Source: Arcuatula senhousia (lineage: Eukaryota > Mollusca > Bivalvia > Mytilida > Mytilidae). Taken from it: 64,000 nucleotides of DNA. The notes beneath the pieces were generated by a model. It ran no database searches. It saw only the letters and a program-made list of their open reading frames with translations, and was not told the origin of the DNA. Both the position numbers and the translations under genes were made by a program. The stretch is taken from assembly GCA_963971305.1 (NCBI GenBank), contig OZ020303.1, positions 20,333,184 to 20,397,183 on the forward strand, read 5' to 3'. Positions 23,031-36,800 of this stretch are shown here, one piece after another (the first letter of the stretch is position 1; each line of letters opens with the position of its first letter).

Positions 23031-26020
23031 TTACACTATCAAGCCACTCAAAAAGTGCTGTTTTAGTAAACTTTTAGGTTGCGTAAATTTAGAGTTTTGA
23101 TGATTAAAACCATTTGGTTTTTTTTTTGTATCAATTAGGATGTAAACATATCACATCCAGCACTTTTGGATTGTTTGTTCTGGTTTGAGACCTAAACATT
23201 GTTAAAGAAAATAAAGCTTATTAATTTTTGCATGTCTTTTGTATGGTACCAAATGCTGAACTGTGTTTTCTTCATTTACTGTAATTTATTTTAAAGTAAA
23301 ACGGAATGATACTCATAATGCCGTTCCGAAAATCTCATAGTGGGAAATTTTTAATGGATATTTTTTCGGTTTTTCGATATTTTCGTTAAAAAGCATTATT
23401 GCGACCATTTGAAGGTTTTCTTCTATTGCCGAAAGAAGAAGTCAAGTTTGACTTTTTATCAATATGGATGTGGTAAATTACACCAATAATAAAGTTTTGC
23501 CTCACACACGAGCTTAGGAATTGCATTTTTTCAGGCCAATAACAGATTTTAAATATTCAACCCCCTTTTTATGGATATGTGCGAGTAGGAATTCAAACTA
23601 TTGAAATGCTTTTTAGTGACGTCTTTTGGGTTAAAACGTGTGTTTTCAGGGTTAAGAAAAACATTGACTTTGTTAAAGATAAAAAAATCTTTCCCGTTTG
23701 TAAAAAAAAATTGGCTTTTTAAGCTTATTCATACTTTTTATGGGAAAAACTGATTAAGTCCACAGTTAAGTGGATGCAACTTGAGTTTGAAACCAGTATT
23801 TTTGTTTTTGGGCAGAGTCCTATGTAGTCATAAAGCTATCCTACTAGAGGATCTTTTATAGAATATTCATCGTGTATAATTATTGTTTCAATGTATTAAA
23901 TGTTAAACAGATTGTCTAAACTTAGGAGCAAAACTCATAGTAGTTTAAATGTCGTCCACACTAACATTAAACAGCAATGCGTTCACATTGTAAAATTTCG
24001 ATGTTTACATGTGGTGTAAATGTTGTATTCATAACATGCATTCGATACTTAATGTAGGCCTTGTGTGGGTTTAATGTACAATGAATTTCGCATATTTCCA
24101 TTGAATAAACGACATGCATATACATTTATTTGGTGTCATCCTGGTTTGCCCACTTTTAATTAGGGGTATATAAAAACATAAGGTGTTTTGTTGTTTTAGC
24201 AATTATAGTTTATTTCTTGAAAATTATAGTCAGATTTTTCACCTGTATTTTAATACATAAAAGTAATGAAAGTTGTACATATAGGCATATATTGTACCCT
24301 ATATAAGTCATTGAATATTGAACACATACATGAAAATAAAGGTTTATTAATGAAAGAAAAAGCAAGACTTTATTTAAAGGATAGTTTTATGAAATATTAT
24401 TCTGAAAAAAAAGATCTTTTCATATTTAGATTAAAAACACTGACTAACATGATAATCTTAAGATTCATGGATGTTACTTTTTAAGCATTCTTATGACTAG
24501 GAGACATCTAATCAGCTTCCTGGGCCAAAGTTTAAAATAGTCTAAATCAAACATTGGTAATTTTTCTGATAAGGACTTTCATATCATGTCACCCATTTTT
24601 TACCTTGGAACTCTAATTTTGCTCATTTAATAAGAATACTTAAATAAATACATAAAAAAAATATAGTAAAACATGTAAGTGGTTGGTGATAAAATGAACA
24701 TGAAATGACGATGAAGTGCCCATTGTGGAGGGGATGGGGACACAAGGCCGATCGTGATATGAGTTTTGACTTTCATTGGAAAAGTTAGAAATGGATAGGA
24801 TCGGACAATTTAGCCTCTTGCATGGAGATTCTACAGGTCAAACTCTAAAATATTAAGACCAGCAGCAGGAATGTGACATTTTTTTCAACCTGAATGCCCA
24901 ACTACAAAATCTTCGACTTTGTATATATCCATATCTTTTATATAGTAATTGTGCATATATTTTCTTCATTTTGCCAATATTTATAGAAATGTACGCATGT
25001 CTTGTGAAAGACCCACGTTAAGTCATATTATAACTAGCTACGGCTGAGATGATTAAACTAAAGAAATTTTTCACTCCAGATATTAGTTCAAAATAACAAG
25101 GTCTACTCATTATTTTGTATACTGGGGATGTTGTCTGCAGATTCTCTGATGAAACATGGTGTAATTGTCCATGGAAAACACTTTTATTATTAATCGGACA
25201 TGTAAAATATTCATATTATTGGAAAGAGAAAACCCTGCTGCATGTGATAGGCTAATTTTCTTCTGAGAGTTTCAATTTTCTCAGTTTTCTTTTAATTTTG
25301 ATTAGGCATGTTCTGAAAAAGTTTTTTTTTCAGTCTTGGGTTATCCTTGTACCCAAAGCCAAGACAGTCACAAAAATATTCTTGGTATATATTTGTAAGC
25401 AAATTATTAAATTGCCTTGATATTATTAAAAAAAAAAAGAAAAACACTTAAATAATTTCATTGTGAATTAAACTTTGAAGATGTTAGAAATTTGGGTAAA
25501 ATACAATTTCCTCTAACTCTTCACTTAAAATATTATATAACATTTTTAACACCAAAATAATTAAGGCAAATAGTTTTCATTGCAAATATACAGCTCTAAA
25601 TATAAACAATCAGAGCATTATAACAACTTTTTTTCTGAACAGAAAATTACATGATTGTTTTTTTGTACTTTTCATAGAATCTATACCTACTAAAATAGAA
25701 CAGACTTTAGATTTTTATGGTCAGTGAACCTATTGTCTTTTTTTGTTTATTCAACTTAATTGGTTATACAGCTAATTAAATGTGGGCAAACCAGGACTAA
25801 ACCATTTATTTAGAGTACAAAATATCGTATATTCCAACGTTATATGACTACATAGGGCTCTTCCCGAAAATGGGGGTAAGATAGGTAGGCAAAATCATTT
25901 TATGAACCCTAATGGAAAAGGTTTCTTGACTTTGAAATTACTTAAAACAAATTTATCCCATAATTAGCAATAAATGTGCTAAGGTAGACAGGAAAAAGGT
26001 CAGATCAGGTAATCATAAAA
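23031..26020. other. Intergenic AT-rich DNA with a long-range inverted repeat
   Basis: No supported gene; the 72-codon frame at 24266-24484 is AT-rich and unrecognised. Two blocks recur in inverted orientation: CCTATGTAGTCATA near 23,819 against 25,845-25,860, and CCTGGTTTGCCCAC near 24,140 against 25,783-25,796. Order is conserved, so this may be a foldback element of about 2 kb or two opposed copies of one repeat. Confidence 0.45.
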
Positions 26021-29000
26021 TGAGGCTCACAGGAGCCTGAATCGCTCACCTGGTCCTTATAAGGGTCTCTTCTGTGAGGTCTTATATGAGGTCATCTGAA
26101 AACTTGGACCCAGTAGAGACTTTTGTGGAGCTTAATGAGCTGAATGTTTAAGCGAGCTACACCTTTTCTCTATCTGCAATTCTGTTCATTCTATATGTCA
26201 AAAACAAAAACAAAATGCTAGTATTGACCTTTGTATGACCATAACCCCTAAAAGAGGTTTTCAAACAACTTTAACCAAATGGAGACTTTTGTAGGGTTTA
26301 ATGAGCTGAAGGTTAAAGCAAGCAACAGCTTATCTCTATCTGCAATACTAATCATGCTATAGGACAAAAAGACCCCTTTTAGGGGTCATTTGACGTTTTT
26401 ACCCAATGGAGACTTTTGTAATGTTAGATGAGCTGAAAGTGTATGAAAAAAGCAAAAACTGTAATAGTTTTAATTCTAGAAGGCAGAACATGAAAAAGTG
26501 CTATTTTTTTACCTTTAAAGGATCATTTGCCCTATAAGTGGTCATCTGACAACCCAGTGAAGTCTTTTGAAGGCCTTTTGATGCAAAAGAAGACAAAAGG
26601 TTGCATCTGATTTTCTTTATCTCTTATACTTTTTGATTTACAAACCAAAACAGTAGCCTGACCCCCCTGGTCTATTTATTGCAATGGTGGCTTTTTTTTA
26701 ATACATGTTAAAATGGGGGAAAACTGAGGCAGGACACCCTAAAGATCAACCATACCAAGTGCCATTAAATTCTGTTCTGCAGTTTCAGAGGAGAAGATAT
26801 TTGAAAAATTGTTCAGGGATGACAGAGGACCACAACAGACATCAAATGATGGCAATAGCTCATCTTGACCTTCAGTCTAGGCGAGCTAAGAGACATATAT
26901 TTTGACCTTACAATCCATTTAAAACAGATACTACTACTACACGCATTAACATTTACAATTCTCAATTTCTCCTTCAAAGGGCCATAATCCCTCTAAGGGG
27001 TCATCTGACAAATTCGACCAAATGGAGACTTTTGTAAAGCTCATTAAGCTGAAGGTTTAAGCAAGCAACAACTTTTTTCTATCTGCAATAGCTTTCATGA
27101 TTCTGTAGGAAAAACATGAAAAACCGTTATTTTTTACATTTAAAAGGCCGTAACGCCTATACGGGGTAATCTGACAACTTTGACCCAATGGAGACTTTTG
27201 TAGATCGAACTCAATGAACTGAATGTTTTAGCAAACAAGAGCATTTCTATTCTATAGACAAAAAGAATGAAAAAATGCATTTTTTACCTTATAAGGTCAA
27301 TAACGCTTATAAGGGGTCATCTGCCAACTTCCACCCAATGTCACAGGAGCCTGAATCGCTCACCTGACTTTAATGACTGATGGAATGAAAATGATTTCGG
27401 GTACCGCAGGTGAAAAATTCCAATAAAGGATCATCATCAAAGTTTCAAAGCAATCCTTTCAGTTGCTTCAGAGAAGATTTTTTTATCAGTTTAAATTGAT
27501 AGAAAAAAACAGTTAAAGGGCAATAACTCTTAAACGGTTGATCTGACAATTTTGACCCAGAAATCATTTTTGTAGATCTCAACGAGCTTAACACTTCTGC
27601 TATGATAACTTTTCCTCTAGCACTAATGGTTTTCAAGATATAGTACATACAAGAGGCTCTCAGGAGCCTGAATCGCTCACCTGACTTCAATGACGGGTGG
27701 AATAAAAATAATTTGGGGTACCTGAGGTGAAAAATTCCAATACATTTCGTATAATGAAGGCTTTTGTAGAGCACATATAGCCAAACATTCAAGCAAACAA
27801 AAGTTTTTCTTAATCTTTTACAGGTTCAATATATATAGTATATAATTTATAATTTATTACACCAAATCATGGGCCCTCAAAAGAGCATATATAAATACAT
27901 AATTCGTACATGAAAAATAATAATCTGACAATAATAATGGAAATAAAATAAACAAATTAGAAAACAAACAATAATTACACATGTAGCATGACTCGTGACG
28001 ATTCATAATCTACTAACAGTCTCTCGTATTTGAAAACATTTTTGGGTATAAGATGCTAACATATTGCATATATTCTCGTTTTCACAAGATAACAACCAGA
28101 TAAATTTGTTAGTTACGTCTAAGTGTTGAAAGTTTGAGCAAAGTTTCTCTACTTCACTGAACAGATTTGCCCGCTCTACAGTGTACGAGGGACAGTGCAT
28201 AAGAAAATGTATCTCGTCTTCGGTTTCCTGTGTATTACAAAGTTTGCAAAATCGATTAATTTTGCTTATATTTAGATACCTGTCTTTCTCTATCGCTAAT
28301 TTATGAGCACTTATTCTAAACTGTGTCAGACATTTCCTTATAGAGAAAGATTTTATACAGAAAGGCAATAACCTAAAACTTGACAATTAGGGGCCATAAC
28401 TTTTAAAGTATCTGACAGCTTCAGCGTAATGGATATTTTTATAGAAGCAACATTTTTTTTCTCTATCTGTAACAGCTTTCATTCTATACGTCAAATACAC
28501 AAAAGAACAATATTTTTCACTATTAAAGTACCATAACCCCTATAAGGGTTCATCTGACAATTTTAACCCTGAATTCATGTTTGTAAATCTCAATGAGCTT
28601 CAAAATTCTCAAATGCTAACTTTTCCTCTAGCACTTACGGTTTTCAAGATAAAGTAAAACTAGAGGCTCCCAGGAGCCTGAATCGCTCATCTGATCTCTT
28701 ATGCTAAAGCCTCTTACCTAGTGTGCAACATGGTCATGTACTTGGTAAGTAACATTAAAGAATCTAGTTAGGATAGAAAACACTTTTAAGATCAACAATA
28801 CTAAGTTTACAAAGCTTTCCATTAGAAAAAAAAAACCCAAACAAGTTAAAATTGATAGAAAAATCAGTTAAAGGGGAATAACTCTTAAACGGTTGATCTG
28901 ATAATTTTGACCCTGAAATCATTTTTGTAAATCTCAATGAGCTGAACAATTTTGCAATTGTAACTTTTCTTCTAACACTTACAGTTTTCAAGATAAAGTC

Positions 29001-31720
29001 CAAAAACTGTGAAAATTGTCAATTTTGACGATTACGGGGAAATAACTCCAATAAGGAGTCATTCCACAACTTTGACTCAATGGGGAGTTTTTTAGAGCTT
29101 TTGATGCTGAAGAAGGAAGGTTGCTTCGGATTTTCTTTATTTCTTATATTTCTTTAGCTATAAGCTAAAAACTATGGTCTGACCCCCCTGTTCTTTTTAG
29201 TAACGGCAGCCATGTTGATTGGTAGATGTTCACAAATTTCACAAACTTGGTAGAGGACATCCTAAAGATCAAGTGTACAAAGTTTCAAAGCAATCCTATC
29301 AGTGGTTTCAGAGAAGATTTTTAAAAATCAGTTAAAATTGATAGAAAAATCAGTTAAAGGGGAATAACTTTTTAACGGTTCATCTGACAATTTTGACCCT
29401 GAAATCATTTTTGTAGATCTCAATAAGCTGAACAATTTTGCAATGGCAACTTTTCTTCTAACACTTACAGTTTTCAAGATAAAGTAAAAAAACTGTGAAA
29501 ATGGTCAATTTTGACGATTAAGGGGAAATAACTCCTATAAGGAGTCATTCCACAATTTTGACACAATTTTGCAATGGCAACTTTTCTTCTAACACTTACA
29601 GTTTTCAAGATAAAGTAAAAAAACTGTGAAAATGGTCAATTTTGACGATTAAGGGGAAATAACTCCTATAAGGAGTCATTCCACAACTTTGACTCAATGG
29701 AGAGTTTTGAAGATCTTTTGATGCTGAAGAAGGATGGTTGCTTCGGATTTTCTCTATCTCTTATACTTTTTGAGCTATAAGCTAAAAACTATGGTCTGAC
29801 CCCCCTGTTCTATTTTGTGTAATGGCAGCCATGTTGGTTGGTCGACGTTCACAAATTTCACAAACTTGGTAGAAGACATCCTAAAGATCAAGAGTACAAA
29901 GTTTCAAAGCAATCCCATCAGTGGTTTCAGAGAAGAAGATCTTTGAAGAAAAGTTAACGACAGACGGACGACGGACACAAAGGATGACATTACATGACCC
30001 TTCAGGTCAGGTGACTAAAAACTGTGAAAATGGTCAATTTTGACGATTAAGGGGAAATAACTCCCATAAGGAGTCGTCCAACAACTTTGACTCAATTGAG
30101 AGATTGGTAGAGCTTTTGATGCTGAAGATGGTAGGTTGCTTCAGATTTTCTCTATCTATAATACTTTTTGAGCTATAAGCTAAAAACTATGGTCTGACCC
30201 CCCTGTTTTATTTTTAGCAACGGCAGCCATGTTGGTTGGTCAGCGTGAATAAATTTCACAAACTTGGTAGAGGACATCATAAAGATCAAGTGTGGAAAGT
30301 TTCAAAGCAATCCCTTTAGTAGTGTCAGAGTAGAAGATTTTTTAAAACCAGTTGAAATTGATAGAAAAAACAGTTAAAGGGGGATAACTCTTAAACGGTT
30401 GATCTGATAATTTTGACCCTGGAATCATTTTTGTAGATCTCAATGAGCTTCACAATTCTCTAATGCTTTTTTTTCTTCTAGCACTTACAGTTATTAAGAT
30501 AAAGTCCAAAAACTGTGAAAATGGTCAATTTTGACGATTAAGGGAAAATAACTTCTATAAGGAGTTGTCCCACAACTTTGACTCAATAGAGTTATTTGTA
30601 GTGCTTTTGGTGCTGAAGATGGAAGTTTGCTTTAGATTTTCTCTATCTATAATACTTTTTGAGCTATAAGCTAAAAACCCCGTCTGACCACCCTGTTCTA
30701 TTTTTAGCAATGGCAGCCATGTTGGTTCTTCGGCGTGCACATATTTCACAAACTTGGTGGAGGACATCCTAAAAATCAAGTGTACAAAGTTTCAAAGCAA
30801 TCCCTTCATTGGTTTCAGAGAAGGAGATCTTTAAAGAAAAGTTAACGGACGGAAGATGGACATGACCCTTCAGGTCAGGTGAGCTAAAAACTGCAAAAAT
30901 GGTCAATTTTGACAATTGAGGGGGGGTTACTCCTATAAAGAGTCATCCCACGACTTCAACTTAATGAAGAGATTTGTAGAGCTTTTGATGCTGAAAAAGG
31001 TTGGTTGCTTAAGATTTTCTCTATCTCTTATGCTTTGTGAGCTATACGCCAAAAACAATGGTCTGACCCCCCTGTTCTATTTTTAGCAATGGTGGCCATC
31101 TTGGTTGGTTGGCATGCATAAATTTCACAAACTTGTTAGAGGACATCCTAAAGATCAAGTGTACAAAGTTTCAAAGCAATCCCTTCAGTGGATTCAGAGA
31201 TCTTTGTAGAAAAGTAACGACGGACACCTGGACGCCTAACGATGACAATAGCTGACATGACCCTTCCAGTCAGGTGAGCTAAAAAAACACCATTTTTGAC
31301 CTAAACCCTGTAAAGAGTCATCTGACAACTTCGACCCAATGGAGACTTTGGTAGATCTTTTGATGCTGAAGAAGGAAGGTTGCATCAGATTTTCTATATC
31401 TCCTATACTTTTTTATACAAGCCAAAAACAGTGGTCTGACCTCCCTTAGTCTATTTTTAGCAATGGCCGCCATATTTTTTGACAGAACAAATATCAAAAC
31501 ACAACTTTAGTGCAGGACACCCTAAGGATCAATCAATCATACCAAGTTTCATTAAATTCTGTTCAGAAGTTTCTGATGAGACGATGGACACCAAGTGATG
31601 GTATTAGCTCACGAGGTGAGCTAAAATTTGTTTACAGACGAGGACAGATGCCAAGTGCTGGTAATAGCTCACATGGCTTAAGTGTATGTGAAACAAACTA
31701 CATTTTACATAAAACAGTGG
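26021..31720. repeat. Cluster of bivalve-type dispersed repeats headed by AGGAGCCTGAATCGCTCACC
   Basis: Heads recur at about 26,025, 27,346, 27,655 and 28,667. Tails of the form CCCTTCAGGTCAGGTGAGCT occur at about 29,995, 30,862 and 31,260. Between them runs a body with phrases repeated many times, for example AATAACTCCTATAAGGAGTC, ACTTTTGTAGAGCTTTTGATG, GGTCTGACCCCCCTGTTCTA and AAGTTTCAAAGCAATCC. The copies are diverged and nested, and some segments are tandemly doubled (29,560-29,690 repeats 29,440-29,560). No coherent open frame is conserved, so this looks like a high-copy noncoding repeat family. A LINE fragment is embedded at 28003-28386. Confidence 0.85.
28003..28386 (-). pseudogene. 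3' end of a non-LTR retrotransposon ORF2 (CCHC tail)
   Basis: The 127-codon frame reads LTQFRISAHKLAIEKDRY, then NRFCKLCNTQETEDEIHFLMHC, then SYTVERANLF. This is the arrangement at the C terminus of many LINE polymerases: a zinc-knuckle-like CxxC...HxxxxC following an H-x-L-x-I-E block. The RT and endonuclease are absent, so it is a 5'-truncated insertion within the repeat cluster. The clade cannot be assigned from this piece. Confidence 0.75.
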
Positions 31721-33841
31721 CAATTTAAAAATTGACTATGGAATATGGCCAGCATGCATGTAATGGGATTTGTGGTTGCTACTCATTAACATGTGTAAAA
31801 ATACAATATCAGGCTATAAAATAATGCATTTTATTCTACTTTTATTTATTTAATGTGAATCATTTTATGTATAAAAATAAACAATTTTTAAAAGATATTA
31901 GATCACAGTAGCATACTAGTAAGACGGACAGATTTATCACATTTATAAAAAATATTGCTAAAATATCTAAATTTTTAAAATAAATATTCTGTAAGAAACA
32001 TGGATAAGTTTCAACCTAATCCAAATTCACATAACAATAAAATACAAAAATAACAGTACATGTATAAAATAATCAAATGTATTCTAAATAAACATAAAAG
32101 TAATCAAATAATTTTCTTGAAATCAATAATTAAAGGTAATAAGTAATTTATGTCATTGAAATAGAGCAAAAAGAGAACATGCAGCTTAAGCATTTCAAAA
32201 AATTTAAAATTCCAAACCAATAAATAAATCCCTTTTGTGCATAAATAACTTGTTGGGCTGTTGGCATGAAAAATTTGTACTTATATGGTTAAAACTGAGT
32301 TCAAACAAATATTTTAAATCCTTCAATAATTTGTTGTTTAATCTAAACCACTAAGGCATTATTATAGTACATAGAAATTAAACAAAGTCAAATAATGGTT
32401 TAAAAAAAAAACAATGGAAAAAAATGTACCATTAGAAAATTGCAAATTCTAATTAATAAATATATCAATATACATGTCAATATTGAAATGAAAGACTTAA
32501 TGGTTATTATATAAAAATGCATAAAGTATATACAAAATAGAACCATAATAAATGACTCCCATCAACTCTAAATGCATAACATGTCACTCGTATCAATCAC
32601 AGAAATGCTTATCATACATGTACCAGTAGTAGATCTAGAGGGCTATATTCTTTTCAACCAAAGAAAGGGAACTTGGGTCACAATATCTAATTTCGAACCT
32701 GTAAATGTAAAGGGCTGGTTCATGAAAGTCACGAAAAACTCATGTTAATTTTGGGATTTATCATTAAGAACTACTGATTAAAAGACCATTTGTAAAAAAA
32801 TAGAAAGTGGCACCAATCACCACTACAAGCTAGGCATATTAATGTCAAGAAAATGTTATGTAAGTACATGTTGTACACGTTTCTTGAACTATGAAAATGA
32901 TTGTTAAAAGGTCAAATTTGACTTATGATAAACACCTTCATTTCAAGGTTAAATAAATATAATGAACTTAACTTGTCAGAACAATGGCTACACATTTTAT
33001 AAATTGTAAAATAAATGAATTTTATTTGAAGTTTGTTTCTAAATTTGCTGTAGTTTATATATTATTTATTAAAAACCAAACAACAATATAAATATTCAAA
33101 ACAAAACAAAAATACTATATGCACTAAAAGTTTGCATTAAAGAAATCTTTTTCTTTATACAGAAACATATCTTGATAGCATATAAACAAGAACATTAAAA
33201 CAAGTATAAGACAAAAATATAATGATAATTAACATTTGGCATAAAAGTTCAATACTTTAGACAAAACAGAAACACAAAAACAAGAAACATAAACATTAAG
33301 TACAATCAAACTACTGTTGCCCTGTAAGCTCTACACATTATAATGAAGGAAATAAGAGACAACGTTATACAGAACCGAATTAACTAACACCATTATGCCT
33401 AGTTTGATTTGATCTACATGACAAAAATAATTACATATATAATACTGATTGTCACTAATATATTACAAATATTTCAAATAAATGCCTTCACCTCCCTTTA
33501 CTTCTACCTGTACAATGTTATGACACGAAACTGTCTACTCTCGGTTAGGTAACTGATTCAAGAGCTTAAAGGAGAAGACCTTTTCTGGGATACTGCCAGT
33601 GCCATTCCTAGCTAATGTAAGCTATTAGTTGAGAGTGGGAAGTAACATGAAGCTGTAAATTCTAATCTTTACTAGCTGTCCTATTAACAGGATAAGTATA
33701 TGAAACTGTTTAGTTGGCAGAACAAAACTTCTCCATTATTACTCTTTTAAAGTCCCTAAACATAATTTCATGTTTTTAGTCATCCAATTGATATAGAGCA
33801 GAGTACGCTCCTCTGTTGATGTTTTGGTATTCTCAGAATCA
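31721..33841. other. AT-rich noncoding DNA downstream of the dynein gene
   Basis: No supported gene and no clear repeat. The right part presumably contains the dynein 3' UTR, but I could not identify a convincing polyadenylation signal close to the stop at 33,842. Confidence 0.5.
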
Positions 33842-36800
33842 CTAATCATCCAGCTGGCAGAGCAGAGCTACACCTCTGTTGATCCAATGATCTTCAGATT
33901 CTTTTGTGGGTAATTGTATACTTAGCACATAGTTTGTGGAATGTCCTGTTGTTGATAGAGTCCCTCTTCTAGCACTAGTTTTGTACACTGAAAAAATGCA
34001 TAAAATACAATAACAGCATATTTGGCCACTAATAATCAAGTGAAATTGCACTGGTTTGATTTAGTTGTTTGTGTTACATATATTTAGTTACATACAGAAC
34101 ATCTCAAATTTCAAAAGGGGGATAAATTTATGACTATTGTTCCTTGTAAAAGTAATTTGTTCTATTAATTATAGTATAACTAATGAGTGGTGGCGAATAT
34201 CAATTTTAATGTCACGAGTCTCGAATAACGCCAGGATTCAACAAGTGCGCGGAACTTGTTCCGCGCACGAGTTGAATCCCCTAGCGTTATTCGACACGAG
34301 TGACATTAAAATTGATATTCGTCACCCCGAATTAGTTATACTATTTATTATATAGATAATTTGGAAAAACGTGACTAATATATCATCAAATAATGAAAAC
34401 GGAATAAATTATTGATTAATGAATTGTGTATTGCGCACTAATCTAAGCTACGTATTTTTCGCGGGAAACTTCGCGAGGGTTAGATAAATTCGCACGCGAG
34501 TTAGATAAATCCTGTAATTAACTCCGTGAAAATCTAGAAATTTATTTAACTCGGAAATCACGATCTTTCACCTATATCTATATAATAACAAAAATTATTA
34601 CACTGTTACATTATCTATTAAATAAGTATTTACCTGGACAGGTATATGTTTGCTCCTCCTCAAACTTTGCCTTTTCTCCAGGTTTTAATAAAATCTATAT
34701 CTTGTCAAGGAAAACTATGTAGGAATAAATAAATGAATGGAAAAAGTACATATTGATATAACAAACTGGTTTTTATCTGTTTTTATCATTACTAAATTGA
34801 TAAGGAAAACACAATGAAGCATTCCAAAAAATTGACATTTTCTTAAATAAATCCTTTTTAGGGAAAATAGAGACATTAATCATTCTAATACATGACACAT
34901 TTTAACCATTTTTTCTCAGTGTAATTTATTTGGTAATTTATGTCCAAAGTCATTTTAGCTTACAATACTGCAATATGGTGTTTCTGCTTATTTTGATTGG
35001 CATTCAGAATACCTGAACTAGAATGTCAATATATAAGGCAAGTGCTAAGTTTTGTACAGGAACATATCAAATGTATGTCAACAACCGCAAATGCAAGGAT
35101 ACAATTGGCATCATATCATATAAAAGTTTAGGTTCTGATTCCACAATGATTTTCTTCTCTCGACTCCATCTTGCTCCTTCCATGTATAATCCTTTCACAT
35201 ATGCACCATTGGTCTGAAATGAGATAGAGGAAGAATACCATTATTTACTCTGTTTAGTGGGCACCATACATAGGGAAATGACACTTTAACTATTTAAGTT
35301 CTTTATAATAGTCATTATTACTCAAATGGAGAGAAACTGAACAAATATGACATAATTTGACTGATTTTTTTTGGCTGTTTGTTTTAAATAAGGAACTTAA
35401 AGTGAAAAAAAAATGTCTCCAATAATGCAACCTGATACCTGTTGCAATATTTACAAACTCAGTGCTTAACCTTTTTTTCACATTTGAAACTTAATGATAA
35501 CCCTGTTACCAATGTCTAAATTGTAAACATTCTTTGTTTTTTACAGTATAGAAAATCAGAGAACAAACATTTCGAGAAAATGGTATCATAGATGGCTGGA
35601 CCAGAAAGGTGAAACATTGCTTCACATTCAAGTGTTAAATCAGAAAGAGGTAAAATAATTCCATGCTCATAATGTAACAATTCAAAATTAAATTTCCCAT
35701 GTTGTAGTGAAATAGAAAAAAAATTGAATCTGTGTCCTCAAAACAAGTAAAACTAAAGGCTCCCAGGAGCCTGAATCCCTGACCTGATCTCTTATGCTCA
35801 AGCCTCTTACCTAGTGTGAAACATGGTCTACATGTACTTTGTATGTAATATTAAAGAAACTAGTTAGGATAGAAAACACTTTTAAGATCAAGAATACAAA
35901 GTTACAAAGCTTTCCATTTGAAAGAAAAAAAACCCAAACAAGTTTAAATTGATTGAAAACACTTAAAAGGATGATCTGACAATTTTGACCCTAAAATCAT
36001 TTTTGTAGATTTTAATGAGCTGAACAATTTTGCAATGCTAACTTTTCCTCTAGCACTTACAGTTTTCAAGATTAAGTCCAAAAACTGTGAAAATGGTCAA
36101 TTTTGACGATTAAGGGGAAATAACTCCTATAAGGAGTCGTCCCATGACTTTGACTCTATGAAGAGTTTTGTAGAGCTTTTGGTGCTGAAGAAGAAAGGTT
36201 GCTTCGGATTTTCTTTATCTCTTATACTTTTTGAGCTATAAGCTAAAAACTATGGTCTGACCCCCCTGTTCTATTTTTAGTAATGGCGGCCATGTTGGTT
36301 GGTCCACATTCACAAGTTTCACAAACTTGGTAGAGGACATCCTAAAGTTCAAGTGTACAAAGTTTCAAAGCAATCCTATCAGTGGTTGCAGAGAAGAAGA
36401 TGTTTGAAGAAAAGTTAAAGGACGGACGACGGACGCTTAATGATGACAATAGCTCACCTGACCCTTCGGGTCAGGTGAGCTAAAAAGGATAGCAAATAAT
36501 TCTATCAAGATGATTTTCTCTTATGATTTAAAACCTGGTTAACAAAGTATTCAATCATTTTTTTTTCATTTTAAAATCTATTTCAAAAGTATCTAGAACA
36601 CTCATGCACTGTGCTTTCAACCTTTCCCATTCAAACAATTACCACAGTAGGAAGTATCTGTAAAAGTGATTAATTATCTATAACAACTGTTAAAGGTATA
36701 GTTATATATTTTACTTATACCAGTGAATGTTAAAAGAAGCTTAAAATACACCATGTAAAATACGATACACTATCCATGAAATTTATATATGCTGCTTATA

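Noticed and set aside
24266..24484. 72-codon open frame
   Set aside because: AT-rich Lys/Leu composition, no homology I can recognise, inside a repeat-like interval.
26705..26905. 66-codon frame in the repeat cluster (KWGKTEAGHPKDQP)
   Set aside because: The same phrases occur in other copies in broken frames, so the open frame is accidental.
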